DNA of 64,000 bases from Halomonas beimenensis (GTDB taxonomy: Bacteria > Pseudomonadota > Gammaproteobacteria > Pseudomonadales > Halomonadaceae), in assembly GCF_002549795.1 (NCBI RefSeq), contig NZ_CP021435.1, positions 3,906,001-3,970,000 on the forward strand, read 5' to 3'. The notes beneath the pieces were generated by a model. That model was not told the DNA's origin, searched no databases, and was given only the letters and a program-made list of their open reading frames with translations. The position numbers were made by a program, and so were the translations under genes. Of this stretch, positions 47,339 to 56,246 are shown piece after piece (within the stretch, counting starts at the first letter, position 1; each line of letters begins with the position of its first letter).

Positions 47339-49287
47339 GACAGGACTTCCTCGCTAATGGGCTGGGACTGGCGCAACCGGCGCCATGCCTCGATCAGTTC
47401 CGCATAGTTGCTCGCCACCTGATCGACCAGCTCGGCGTCATCGATACTGCCGGCGAGCCACTCGCGGCTGGGGCCGGCGAAGAGGGTGCGACCTACGGTG
47501 AACCCCTTGCACTGGCCATTGCGGGCGGCGGCGGAGAAGCCGCGTTTCATGTCCTCCATGGGCGCGTCCAGCCCCAGCAGCACCACGCCACGGCAGTGCG
47601 GGTCCTGTGTCTCGATGGCCTGGCTCACTTCGTCCCAGGCGGCATCCGACATCGTCGGCAGCTTCCACCAGTCTGGGCGGATCCCCAGGTGGTAGAGCCG
47701 TTGCACGGCGCGGGCCAGGGTGTGATCGTCGACGTCACGCTGATCGGGCGGGATCACCTCGATCAACAGCTCGAGTCCGTTGTCGCAGGCCGCCTGGTAG
47801 AGCTGGCGGAGATGCGCCTCCTGATCGAGCCGCAGGGTCACCGGATCGTCCGGGTGATAGAACACCAGACACTTGATGATGTGCTCGCGCGGCCAGTGAC
47901 GCAGACGGCTGCCCAGGTCATCACCATGCTGGAAGCGCAGCGGGCGCGAGCTCGGCAATTCTACCGGGCGACCGATCCACCAGCCCTTGCCGGTAGCATC
48001 GTTCAGCGCATCCTGGCCGAAGACGTCGTCGACCAGGATGGCCGGCTTCGCGATTCCGGTGCGCCTTGCCCCTTCCTCGGCGGCTCTGACGAGCAGCCGC
48101 TTGAGCGCCGGGATACGCGCCGGGTCGGCATGGACCTCGCGGGCCATGTCGGTGAGCTGACGACGGTGGTCGAAGGCCAGGCCGCAGACTTCAGGCCAAT
48201 CGGCAGGGATACGGGTGGTCACCCGATGCAGGTGGTTGAGGTGGGCGTCCTGGTCGGGGCGTGGCACCGTGGCCCGACGGCCCAGGTAGTCGAACAGCTC
48301 CTCCTCGGTGGGCATGGCCGGGGCGCAGCCATGGCGCGAGACCACCAGGGCGCCGCAGGCGTTGGCGTAGCTCGCACTGGTCTCCCAGCTTTCCCCCCTC
48401 AGCCAGCCACGCAGCAGACCGCTCATAAAGGCATCGCCGGCGCCCAGGACGTTGAGCACCTCGACCTTGACCCCTTCGACCAGGATGCCTTCCTCGATGC
48501 GCGCCGGGATCTCGCCCTCGAAGACCACGCAGCCCAGGGCACCGAGCTTGCATACCAGGGTGGCGTCGCTGACACTCCGCACCGCGCGAAGGGAGGCCAG
48601 GGTATCGGTGCTGCCACCGGCGATATGGAACTCCTCCTCGGTGCCGACGATCAGGTCGAAGTCGCCGAGCCACTTCTGCAGGTCGTCCGTCACCTTCTCG
48701 TCGGCGATGAAACGGGTCTCGCCGTCGCCGGGGGTGGTCAGGCCCCAGAGCACCGGACGGTAGTCGATGTCCAGCACCCGCTCGACGCCGTGCTCGGTGG
48801 CGGCGTCCAGGGCCTTGCGACAGGCCCTGGCGGTGGTCTCGCTGGACAGGTGGGTGCCGGTGATGGCGAGCGCCTTGGCGCGGGCGATGAAAGCCGGGTC
48901 GATGGCCTCGGCATCGATGGCCATGTCGGCGCAGTCGCGGCGGTAGAAGAGCAACGGGAAGCTATCGCGATCCTTGAGCGCCAACAGCACCAGGCCGGTG
49001 TGGCGGTCGGGGTCGGTCTGCAGGGCGCTGGTATCGACGCCCGCACGATCGAGCTCCTCGCGCACGAAGTTGCCCATCTGCTCGTGACCGACCCGCGACA
49101 GCATGGCCGATTTCAGGCCCAGCCGGGCGGTGCCGTAGGCCATGTTGCCGGAGCTGCCGCCCAGGTACTTGGCGAAGCTCGAGACATCTTCCAGACGGCT
49201 GCCGATCTGTTCGGCATAGAGATCGACGGCGACGCGGCCCAGGCAGATCAGATCCAGCGGTCTGTTGTTGGTGTTGGCTTCTTGCAT
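47335..49287 (-). CDS. iolC: fused 5-dehydro-2-deoxygluconokinase / DUF2090 aldolase
   Basis: 650 residues from the ATG at 49287, preceded by GGAGAG. Residues about 8-330 form a PfkB-type sugar kinase (YLGGSSGNMAYGTARLG; NVLGAGDAFMSG near 285 with the catalytic Asp). Residues about 340-640 form a DUF2090 domain (VCGLAFDHRRQLTD; LIEVIPPDQRDVDD; PDWWKLPTMSD) with a TIM-barrel aldolase look. The kinase makes 2-deoxy-5-keto-gluconate 6-phosphate and the second domain probably cleaves it to malonate semialdehyde and dihydroxyacetone phosphate. No separate iolJ is present in the window, which supports that role. Confidence 0.93.
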   Translation of the reverse strand: MQEANTNNRPLDLICLGRVAVDLYAEQIGSRLEDVSSFAKYLGGSSGNMAYGTARLGLKSAMLSRVGHEQMGNFVREELDRAGVDTSALQTDPDRHTGLVLLALKDRDSFPLLFYRRDCADMAIDAEAIDPAFIARAKALAITGTHLSSETTARACRKALDAATEHGVERVLDIDYRPVLWGLTTPGDGETRFIADEKVTDDLQKWLGDFDLIVGTEEEFHIAGGSTDTLASLRAVRSVSDATLVCKLGALGCVVFEGEIPARIEEGILVEGVKVEVLNVLGAGDAFMSGLLRGWLRGESWETSASYANACGALVVSRHGCAPAMPTEEELFDYLGRRATVPRPDQDAHLNHLHRVTTRIPADWPEVCGLAFDHRRQLTDMAREVHADPARIPALKRLLVRAAEEGARRTGIAKPAILVDDVFGQDALNDATGKGWWIGRPVELPSSRPLRFQHGDDLGSRLRHWPREHIIKCLVFYHPDDPVTLRLDQEAHLRQLYQAACDNGLELLIEVIPPDQRDVDDHTLARAVQRLYHLGIRPDWWKLPTMSDAAWDEVSQAIETQDPHCRGVVLLGLDAPMEDMKRGFSAAARNGQCKGFTVGRTLFAGPSREWLAGSIDDAELVDQVASNYAELIEAWRRLRQSQPISEEVLS

Positions 49288-49384
49288 ATCGTCTCTCCGC
49301 GTCGCAGTTGATTCGCGCCTCATCCCGAAAAGGTGACTGGGTGGAACACTACCGTGGCGCTACGACGCTGTTTTCCATTGATGG

Positions 49385-50182
49385 TCAAAGGGTGAAGGCA
49401 TCCTTGAAACGCTGAAGGGCCAGCTCATCCTCTTGTGATGCCCACCCTTCCAGGCCGACGGTGCCCCGATAGCCCATCTCGTTCAGCACCCGGGCGATGG
49501 CCGGGTAGTGAATCTCCCCGCTACCGGGCTCACAGCGGCCCGGCACATCGGCGACCTGGATCTCGCCGATATAGGGAGCGGCGCGACGCAACAGTTCGAT
49601 CAGGTTCCCCTCGCCGATCTGGGCGTGATAGAGATCCAGCATCATCCGCACCTCCGGGCGATCGACGCTGGCCAGCAACTCCAGTACGTCCTCGGCACGG
49701 GCGAAGGGCACTCCGGGGTGGTCGACCTGGGTATTGAGGTTCTCCAGCACAAAGGTCACGTCATGCTCCTCTCCCAGGTCAGCCAGGCGGTTGAGCGTGT
49801 CGTGAGCACGAATCCACATCGCTCCCGACACCTGGGTGGCCGGCTTGACCGGCAGACCTTTTCCATCGAGCCCGGTGCCATGCAGGTTGAGGCGAGGAAT
49901 GCCCAGGCGCTTGGCCACCGAGATCGACTCTTTGGCCGTCTCGACCAGGCGATCGGCGCCGTCCTTGTCCGCCAGGGTTCCCTCGATATAGCCGGTCATG
50001 GAGGAGAAGGTGGCTCCGGTGTTTGCCAGTGCATCGATGTCGTGGCGCGTCCAGTCCCAGATTTCCACCTGGAAACCCAGGGCATCGATCTTGCGCACTC
50101 GCTCGGCGATGGGCCGATCCAGGAAGACCATCTCGGCGCAGACTGCCATCGTGAAGGGGGACGTCTTCTTGCTCTCGTTCAT
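49385..50182 (-). CDS. TIM-barrel isomerase of the hydroxypyruvate isomerase / IolI type
   Basis: 265 residues from the ATG at 50182, eight bases after AAGGG; an ATG two codons earlier sits too close. It has an AP endonuclease 2-type TIM barrel with a hydroxypyruvate isomerase-like pattern: LNLHGTGLDGKGLP, FVLENLNTQVDHPG (metal-binding Glu), MMLDLYHAQIGEGNL (Asp, His) and GLEGWASQ. In iol clusters such proteins often interconvert inososes (IolI), which is the best guess here. Hydroxypyruvate isomerase activity remains possible. Confidence 0.82.
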   Translation of the reverse strand: MNESKKTSPFTMAVCAEMVFLDRPIAERVRKIDALGFQVEIWDWTRHDIDALANTGATFSSMTGYIEGTLADKDGADRLVETAKESISVAKRLGIPRLNLHGTGLDGKGLPVKPATQVSGAMWIRAHDTLNRLADLGEEHDVTFVLENLNTQVDHPGVPFARAEDVLELLASVDRPEVRMMLDLYHAQIGEGNLIELLRRAAPYIGEIQVADVPGRCEPGSGEIHYPAIARVLNEMGYRGTVGLEGWASQEDELALQRFKDAFTL

Positions 50183-50246
50183 CAGCATTACCCTTGGGAA
50201 AACGAAGTGGCTTGGCCGCCATCCTGGCCGGTCATTCCGTCTGCGA

Positions 50247-51101
50247 TCATGCGTTTGACGCCCGACTCAGGGGTGTCGTATTGGCACTCGAGGCCTGCTG
50301 GTCCTGCTGGTCGCTGCGCTGGAACTCGGCCAGTTCGGCATCCAGGCTCTCCAGCTCGGCGCCACCGGCCATCATGTTCAGCACTTCCTCTCGGCTGATG
50401 TCTTCCTTGCGGAAGGAGCCGAGGCTTCCGCCCCGTTTCAGCAATGTGAAGGCGTCCGCGACAGGGTAGGCGTGATGGACGTTGTGTGTGATGAAGATCA
50501 CCGCCAGGCCGTCGGCCCGTGCCTTGGCGATGTAGCGCAGCACCACCGAGGCCTGCTTGACGCCCAGTGCCGAGGTCGGCTCATCCAAAATCAGCACCTT
50601 GGCGCCGAAATAGACCGCTCGGGCAATGGCTACACATTGGCGTTCACCGCCGGACAGAGTGCCCACCGGTTGGCTGGGATCGCGAACGTCGATACCGATC
50701 TTGGCCATTTCCTGCTTGGCGATACGGTCGGCACGCTTCCAGTCGATACGCTTGAAGGGGCCCCAGCCGATGGTGGGTTCGCGACCCATGAAGAAGTTCC
50801 GGGTGATCGACATCAAGGGAATCATCGCCAGGTCCTGAAAGACAGTCGCGATACCGGCATCGAGAGCATAGGCAGGGGACTTGAAGCGCACCTCTTCGCC
50901 GTTCAGCAGCAACTGACCCTCGGTAGGACGATGCACTCCCGAAAGTGTCTTGATGAGGGTCGACTTGCCGGCGCCGTTATCACCCAGCAGGCACATGACT
51001 TCGCCGGAAAAGACTTTCATCGAGATGTCGCTCAGGGCGATGACACTGCCGAAGTGCTTGCTGACGTTGCGCATCTCGATCATGGGCGTACGTTCGCTCA
51101 T
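50247..51101 (-). CDS. sugar ABC transporter ATP-binding protein (probable inositol importer)
   Basis: 284 residues, a single nucleotide-binding domain. Walker [12 protein letters not shown], signature LSGGERQ, Walker [13 protein letters not shown] and switch His in FITHNVHHA are all present. It is of the CUT2 class but with one domain rather than the two usual for RbsA-type proteins, as in the IatA-type inositol importers. A Gln/Ser-rich C-terminal tail is unusual. GGAGG lies at the end of the permease gene, one base before which its own gene begins. Confidence 0.92.
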   Translation of the reverse strand: MSERTPMIEMRNVSKHFGSVIALSDISMKVFSGEVMCLLGDNGAGKSTLIKTLSGVHRPTEGQLLLNGEEVRFKSPAYALDAGIATVFQDLAMIPLMSITRNFFMGREPTIGWGPFKRIDWKRADRIAKQEMAKIGIDVRDPSQPVGTLSGGERQCVAIARAVYFGAKVLILDEPTSALGVKQASVVLRYIAKARADGLAVIFITHNVHHAYPVADAFTLLKRGGSLGSFRKEDISREEVLNMMAGGAELESLDAELAEFQRSDQQDQQASSANTTPLSRASNA

Positions 51102-51102
51102 C

Positions 51103-52233
51103 TCACTTGGCCTCCATCGCCTTCTTGCGCATAAAGTTGTTGAACAGCACGGCCACCAGCAGCATCACGCCGAGGAAGACCTGGAACCAGTCGGTGTTGA
51201 CACCGGTGTAGAAGATGCCCATCTGCACCAGACCGAAGATCAGCGCGCCGAGCGCCGCGCCGATGGCCGAGCCATAGCCGCCGGTGAGCAAGGCGCCCCC
51301 GATGACCACCGCGATGATCGCCTCGAGTTCCTTGAGCAGACCCCGGATGGTGTCGGCCGAGCCGGTGTCCATCACTTGGAGGCAAGCGAAGATGGTTGCG
51401 GAGAAGGCGGTGAACATGAACAGCGAGATCTTGACCCGGTGAACCGGCACGCCGGAGTTACGTGCCGCGTTGGCATCGCCACCGCTGGCGAAGATCCAGT
51501 TGCCATAAGGCGTGCATAGCAGCACCCAGGTCGCCACTGCGGTCAGGCCCAGCCACCAGACGATGGATACCGGGATACCAGTGACGAGCGGGTTACCGGC
51601 GAAGTTGGTGGCGATCCAGCCCTGTTCGGCCATCCAGGCAAAGAGCCCCGTGGCCACCTCACCCGAGAAGAGGGACGCAAACCAGTCACCGGGGATATGA
51701 TCATGAACACCGCCGATCTGGGTGCGACCGGTCAGCAGGCGGCTGATGCCGATGGCCAGACCACGCAGGATGAACAGGAAGCCCAGGGTCACGATAAAGG
51801 ATGGCAGACCCGTCTTGTTGACCAGATTGCCGTTGATCCAGCCCACCAGGCCCGCGCAGGCGAAGGCCAGCAGGATGGCGGACCACAGCGGCCAGCCGTA
51901 TTCCACGGCGGGGATGGCGATCAGGATGCCGGCCAGGCCGATCATGGAGCCGATCGAGAGGTCGAACTCGCCGCCGATCATCAACAGGGCGGCGGCAGTG
52001 GCGATGATGCCCAGCTGGGCTGCCACCTCGAGGAAATTGACGATACCGGCCGGGGTGAACATGCCGGTGCCGCTTGCGGCGACGATGAAGAAGGCAAGCA
52101 CCAGCACGGTGCCGGCCAAGGCGCCCAGTTCGGGACGGCTCAGAGCCTTCTTCCAGAAGGGGACCCTCTGGATACGCTCATCCTGCTGTGCCGCCGCCGG
52201 GGATGAGGGTTGAGGGGAAGTATTGGACTGCAT
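51103..52233 (-). CDS. sugar ABC transporter permease (probable inositol importer)
   Basis: 376 residues with about ten TM helices and the BPD_transp_2 pattern of CUT2 permeases ([60 protein letters not shown]). It forms the membrane channel with the ATPase and binding protein encoded beside it. GGGAG precedes the ATG. A large periplasmic segment lies at about 165-230. Confidence 0.93.
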   Translation of the reverse strand: MQSNTSPQPSSPAAAQQDERIQRVPFWKKALSRPELGALAGTVLVLAFFIVAASGTGMFTPAGIVNFLEVAAQLGIIATAAALLMIGGEFDLSIGSMIGLAGILIAIPAVEYGWPLWSAILLAFACAGLVGWINGNLVNKTGLPSFIVTLGFLFILRGLAIGISRLLTGRTQIGGVHDHIPGDWFASLFSGEVATGLFAWMAEQGWIATNFAGNPLVTGIPVSIVWWLGLTAVATWVLLCTPYGNWIFASGGDANAARNSGVPVHRVKISLFMFTAFSATIFACLQVMDTGSADTIRGLLKELEAIIAVVIGGALLTGGYGSAIGAALGALIFGLVQMGIFYTGVNTDWFQVFLGVMLLVAVLFNNFMRKKAMEAK

Positions 52234-52247
52234 GATGGTCGACTCCC

Positions 52248-52270
52248 AGGGCCCGGGAAAGCCGGGCCCT
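52248..52270. other. hairpin between the binding-protein and permease genes
   Basis: AGGGCCCGG/CCGGGCCCT (52248-52256/52262-52270), a perfect 9-bp stem with a 5-base loop, lies in the 53-base gap. Such hairpins after binding-protein genes often stabilise the upstream mRNA and lower permease expression. No T-tract follows on the minus strand. Confidence 0.6.
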
Positions 52271-52286
52271 TGCGGTTAGGTGGTGA

Positions 52287-53225
52287 TCAGCGGATGCCTT
52301 GCTTGCTCAACTCGATGACCTGCTCGGCATTGTCCTGGGTCACGAAGCCGGGACCGGTGGGCACGTCCCCGGCGGGCAGCAGGCCATGCTCGGCGTACTG
52401 GTCCAGGAACATGACCGGCAGGTAGCCCTGCAGGTATTGCTGCTGGTCGATGGCGAAGTTCAGCTCCCCGGCAGCCACGGCCTCCAGGATGCTGGGCGAC
52501 AGGTCGAAGGTGCCCAGGGTGAACATATCGGTAGCGCCCTGTTCGCGCATGGCTTGCAACATCGGTTCAGAGGACACCGTTCCCAGGGTCAGGATGCCAC
52601 GCACATCACTGTTCTGATTGAGATACGCCACGATGGCATTACGAATCGAGGTGGGGTCGTACGTCGTCGCCAACTGCTCGGCATTGCCGTCGAAGCCCTC
52701 GAGGAACCCATCGCATCGCTGGTCGAGCCCCTGGTTGCCCTGCTCATGGTTAATGCAAACCGCCTTCTCGACACCCATCTCCTGCATGCGCTCGGCGGCC
52801 TGCTTGCCCGCCTCGTACTCGCTCTGGCCGATGTGCAGGCGGGTTCCGTACTGGCTGGCAACATCGCCACCCGAATTGATGGTGATAACCGGAATGCCGT
52901 TGTTGGACGCACGCTGAACGATACCGCCGAGGGCGTCCTCATCGGTGAAGGACACGATCAGGCCATCGGGGTTCGAGGCGACGGCTGCGTCGACCAGTTG
53001 CTGCATCTTGGCCATGTCGAAGGTCGAGGGAGCGCGATACTCCAAGTCGGCGCCCACCAGATCGGCGGCATCCTCGGCACCGTTCTTGACCACGGACCAG
53101 AAGGGGTCGGAGGGGACACCGTGCGTGACCATGACGAAGCGATTGTTGTCTTCTTGCGCCTGGGCCGGCCCGGCCAGGAGGGCTGCGGTGGTCGAGGCGA
53201 GCAACCAGTGGGAAAGACGTGCCAT
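52287..53225 (-). CDS. periplasmic sugar-binding protein (probable inositol-binding)
   Basis: 312 residues from the ATG at 53225, which opens a signal peptide (about 1-23, ending GPAQA) and has GAGG upstream. It is a type 1 periplasmic binding fold of the RbsB/XylF class (FVMVTHGVPSDPFWSVVKNG; GIPVITINSGGDVASQYG; QQYLQGYLPVMFL). It would deliver inositol to the adjacent permease. It is the first gene of the minus-strand iol run, divergent from iolR. Confidence 0.92.
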   Translation of the reverse strand: MARLSHWLLASTTAALLAGPAQAQEDNNRFVMVTHGVPSDPFWSVVKNGAEDAADLVGADLEYRAPSTFDMAKMQQLVDAAVASNPDGLIVSFTDEDALGGIVQRASNNGIPVITINSGGDVASQYGTRLHIGQSEYEAGKQAAERMQEMGVEKAVCINHEQGNQGLDQRCDGFLEGFDGNAEQLATTYDPTSIRNAIVAYLNQNSDVRGILTLGTVSSEPMLQAMREQGATDMFTLGTFDLSPSILEAVAAGELNFAIDQQQYLQGYLPVMFLDQYAEHGLLPAGDVPTGPGFVTQDNAEQVIELSKQGIR

Positions 53226-53284
53226 GAGAAATGTCCTCGTGTTTATGGTTGTGGTGTCGACTGCGCGAAGGGCGCTGGCAAAAT

Positions 53285-53298
53285 GAAATATAGATTCC
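53285..53298. promoter_or_regulatory. second, imperfect IolR-like site
   Basis: GAAA-TATAGA-TTCC differs by one base from GGAA-N6-TTCC and overlaps the -10 of the promoter for the binding-protein gene, a natural place for a repressor. Confidence 0.4.
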
Positions 53299-53316
53299 AT
53301 TTCACGAAAAAGACAA
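53287..53316 (-). promoter_or_regulatory. sigma-70 type promoter of the inositol ABC/iol operon
   Basis: On the minus strand, -35 TTGTCT (53316-53311, 4 of 6) and -10 TATATT (53292-53287, 5 of 6) are 18 bases apart in an AT-rich island that stands out from the GC-rich surroundings. It lies 62 bases before the start codon at 53225. Confidence 0.55.
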
Positions 53317-53344
53317 ATGGAACATTCTATACTTTGGTATGAAT

Positions 53345-53358
53345 GGAATATTCATTCC
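53345..53358. promoter_or_regulatory. probable IolR operator GGAA-N6-TTCC
   Basis: GGAATATTCATTCC is an exact GGAA-N6-TTCC palindrome, the motif proposed for the RpiR-type IolR of Sinorhizobium. It lies between divergent iolR and the binding-protein gene. A related half site, ATGGAACATTC, begins at 53317. Confidence 0.65.
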
Positions 53359-53428
53359 ATAATGACTAGACTGTTCGGGAGCATGTGAGAGCCACCTTCC
53401 ATGGCCCGGCAATGGCGAGGAACCTCCA

Positions 53429-54292
53429 ATGAATCAGACACCCAAGAACTTCGAGGAGCTCGAAGCCCGCATCACGGCAGACTACCCGTCACTGAGCCGC
53501 CGCTTGCAGCAGACGGCCCGCTTCCTGCTCGATCACCCCCAGGAGGTCGCCTTTGCCACCGTGGCCAAGCTGGCACAAGAGGCCGAGGTGACGCCTTCGA
53601 CCCTGATCCGCTTCGCCAACAGTTGCGGCTTCAAGGGGTTCTCCGAGATGCAGCAGCTCTTTCGCTCGCGCCTGGTGGATGAACTCCCCAACTACACCGA
53701 GCGAATTCGAGCCGTGCGCTCGGCCACCGGCGAGACGCCGGACAGTACCCAGTTGCTATGGGAGTTCGCGGAGGCGAATCGGGAGGCGCTGGAGCAGCTG
53801 CCGGGACGTATCGATCCGAAGAACCTGGAACAGGCCCTGGAGATCCTCGAGCAGGCCTCTGCCATTCATGTGCTGGGGGCTCGCCGCAGCTTCGTCGTGG
53901 CCAGCTACATGACCTATGCGCTGCACCACATCGAAAAGCGCGCCTTCCTGGTCAATGGATTGGGAGGCATGTACGGCGAGCAGGTGCGAGCGATCGGTCC
54001 GGAGGATGCCCTCATCGCCGTCAGCTTCTCGCCCTATGCAGAGGAGAGCCGCCAGGCAGCGGAGCAGGCCTGTCACCGTGGCGTTCCGATGGTGGTCATC
54101 ACCGACTCGAGCCTCAGTCCCCTGGCGCGCCTTGCCGACGTTGCCTTGGTCGTCCATGAGGCGGAGGTCAAGAGCTTCCGGGGCTTGACGGCATCACTCT
54201 GCCTGGCCCAAACGCTGGCCATCGCGCTGGGTATGCGCAAGGACAAGGCCCGGGAGCAAGCCTCCCGACCCGACGACGAGGAACGCGCCTGA
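53429..54292 (+). CDS. iolR: RpiR-family transcriptional regulator, probable IolR
   Basis: 287 residues. An N-terminal RpiR helix-turn-helix (about 20-85: VAFATVAKLAQEAEVTPSTL, IRFANSCGFKGFSEMQ) and a C-terminal SIS domain (about 125-265: IHVLGARRSFVVASYMTYAL, DALIAVSFSPYAEESRQAAE) that binds a phosphosugar. In alpha- and gammaproteobacteria such regulators repress iol genes and are released by a phosphorylated intermediate. It is divergent from the importer and upstream of iolG-iolB, with 48 bases to iolG. Confidence 0.9.
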   Translation: MNQTPKNFEELEARITADYPSLSRRLQQTARFLLDHPQEVAFATVAKLAQEAEVTPSTLIRFANSCGFKGFSEMQQLFRSRLVDELPNYTERIRAVRSATGETPDSTQLLWEFAEANREALEQLPGRIDPKNLEQALEILEQASAIHVLGARRSFVVASYMTYALHHIEKRAFLVNGLGGMYGEQVRAIGPEDALIAVSFSPYAEESRQAAEQACHRGVPMVVITDSSLSPLARLADVALVVHEAEVKSFRGLTASLCLAQTLAIALGMRKDKAREQASRPDDEERA

Positions 54293-54340
54293 TACTGCCG
54301 GAACAACAACATCAATCACCCACTTGGTGGAGGAACCACT

Positions 54341-55336
54341 ATGAGACTCGCTCTGATCGGTGCCGGTCGCATCGGCAAGGTTCACGCCCAGACCATCGAC
54401 CGCAGCCCCGATGTCACCCTGGCCGCCGTGTCCGACTTCCATGCCGACGCTGCCGAGACCCTCGCCCATCAGTACGGAACGCGGGCCATCGAGGCCGAGG
54501 CCATCTTCGAGGATGACGACATCGATGCCGTGCTGATCGCTTCCAGTACGCCCACTCATGCCGACTATCTGGAGCGGGCCGCTCGGACCGGCAAGGCGGT
54601 GTTGTGCGAGAAGCCGATTGCCCTCGACCTGGCACGCACAACAGAGGCGTTGAGGGTGCTGGAGGCACACCCGGTGACCTGCGCCCTGGGCTTCAATCGC
54701 CGCCACGACCCCCAATTCGCCGGCCTGAAACAAGCCGTCGCGGATGGACGGATCGGCGATCTGGAGACGCTGACCATCATCAGTCGGGACCCTGCGCCGC
54801 CTCCTGCCGAATATGTCAGTGCTTCCGGCGGCCTGTTTCGCGACATGATGATCCACGACTTCGACATGGCCCGTTGGCTGCTCGATGAACCGATCGTTCA
54901 AGTGCAAGCGCATGGCAGTTGCCTGATCGATCCGGCGATTGGTGAAGCCGGGGATGTGGATACCGCCATGGTCACCCTGGCGACGGCCAGTGGTCGACTC
55001 TGCCACATCAGCAACTCGCGTCGTGCCTGCTACGGCTATGACCAGCGCATCGAGGCCTTCGGCAGCGCCGGCATGCTCCAGGCCCAGAATGAGACCGAAA
55101 CCCGGCTGCGCTTCACCGGCGAACCCGGCCAGGTGGAGGACAAGCCGAAGTGGTTCTTCCTAGAACGCTACGCCCAGGCCTACAGCAACGAGATCGACGA
55201 CTTCGTCGCTGCCTGGAAAGAGCAGCGTCCCCCTTTGGCCGGTGCTCATGACGGCCTGGAGGCCCTGCGGCTGGCCGAGGCCGCGCAACGCTCGCTGCAG
55301 GAGCGGCGTCCCGTGGCGCTCGACGAGATTCGTTGA
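54341..55336 (+). CDS. iolG: inositol 2-dehydrogenase
   Basis: 331 residues. NAD-dependent oxidation of myo-inositol to scyllo-inosose. A Rossmann N-terminus (LALIGAGRIGKVHAQTI), LCEKPIALDLARTTEAL with the family Lys, GFNRRHDP, and GGLFRDMMIHDFDMARWLL with the Asp/His catalytic pair all match IolG. GGAGG precedes the ATG. It follows iolR and precedes iolB. Confidence 0.95.
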   Translation: MRLALIGAGRIGKVHAQTIDRSPDVTLAAVSDFHADAAETLAHQYGTRAIEAEAIFEDDDIDAVLIASSTPTHADYLERAARTGKAVLCEKPIALDLARTTEALRVLEAHPVTCALGFNRRHDPQFAGLKQAVADGRIGDLETLTIISRDPAPPPAEYVSASGGLFRDMMIHDFDMARWLLDEPIVQVQAHGSCLIDPAIGEAGDVDTAMVTLATASGRLCHISNSRRACYGYDQRIEAFGSAGMLQAQNETETRLRFTGEPGQVEDKPKWFFLERYAQAYSNEIDDFVAAWKEQRPPLAGAHDGLEALRLAEAAQRSLQERRPVALDEIR

Positions 55337-55375
55337 GGCCCGCTACGTCATCGACTCAATCAGAGGAGGACAGCC

Positions 55376-56179
55376 ATGACTTCGCTACTGGTTCGCCCCA
55401 CGCCGCCCGATGAACAAGGCAAGGTCCTCGAGGTGACCCCGGAATCCGCCGGCTGGGAGCATGTCGGCTTCCGTGTGCACAAGCTCAGCAAGGGCCAACA
55501 GATCGAAGGCCATACCGGCGACCGTGAACATTGCCTGGTGATCCTGTCCGGTCGTGCCACCGTGTCCAGTGGCGACCACCGCTGGGCAGACATCGGCGAG
55601 CGCATGGACATCTTCGAGAAGGTGCCTCCCTATGCGGTGTACTTGCCCGACGGCGTCAGCTTCAGCGTCGAGGCAACCACCGACATGGAGCTGGCGGTAT
55701 GCAGCGCCCCGGGACATGGCAACCATGCGCCGCGGCTGATCACCCCCGACCAGATCAAGCAGAGTACACGCGGCACCGGCAGCAACACCCGCCATATCCA
55801 GGACGTGTTGCCCGACTCCGAACCGGCCGACAGCCTGCTGGTGGTCGAGGTCTACACGCCGGCGGGCAACTGGTCGAGCTATCCGCCCCACAAGCATGAC
55901 GTGGACAACCTCCCCGAGGAGTCGATCCTCGAGGAGACCTACTATCACCGACTGAACCCGTCCCAGGGCTTCGCCTTCCAGCGGGTCTATACCGACGACC
56001 GCTCCCTGGACGAGACCATGAGCGTGGAGGATGGTTGCTGCGTGATGGTGCCGCGGGGCTATCATCCCGCCGGCGTGCCGCACGGCTATGAGCTCTATTA
56101 CCTGAACGTGATGGCCGGGCCCAAACGCGAATGGAAATTCCAGAACGACCCGGCTCATGAGTGGATCGTCAAGCAGTAA
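55376..56179 (+). CDS. iolB: 5-deoxy-glucuronate isomerase
   Basis: 267 residues, a bicupin. Converts 5-deoxyglucuronate to 2-deoxy-5-keto-gluconate. Family stretches: GWEHVGFRVHKLSKGQ, SSYPPHKHDVDNLPEES with the metal-binding His pair and Glu, and GYHPAGVPHGYELYYLNVMA. AGAGGAGG lies upstream of the ATG. It is the last gene of the iolRGB run, ended by a strong terminator. Confidence 0.96.
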   Translation: MTSLLVRPTPPDEQGKVLEVTPESAGWEHVGFRVHKLSKGQQIEGHTGDREHCLVILSGRATVSSGDHRWADIGERMDIFEKVPPYAVYLPDGVSFSVEATTDMELAVCSAPGHGNHAPRLITPDQIKQSTRGTGSNTRHIQDVLPDSEPADSLLVVEVYTPAGNWSSYPPHKHDVDNLPEESILEETYYHRLNPSQGFAFQRVYTDDRSLDETMSVEDGCCVMVPRGYHPAGVPHGYELYYLNVMAGPKREWKFQNDPAHEWIVKQ

Positions 56180-56219
56180 CCGGTTTCCCTGCAAGTAAAG
56201 GCGTCCTGACGTCTCTTCG

Positions 56220-56242
56220 CCCCGCTTGAGCGGGGTTTTTTT
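56220..56242 (+). terminator. intrinsic terminator of iolRGB
   Basis: CCCCGC-TTGA-GCGGGG (56220-56235) followed by seven Ts (56236-56242), 40 bases after the iolB stop. It is a textbook Rho-independent terminator and separates iolB from the convergent transporter gene. Confidence 0.93.
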
Positions 56243-56246
56243 CGTA

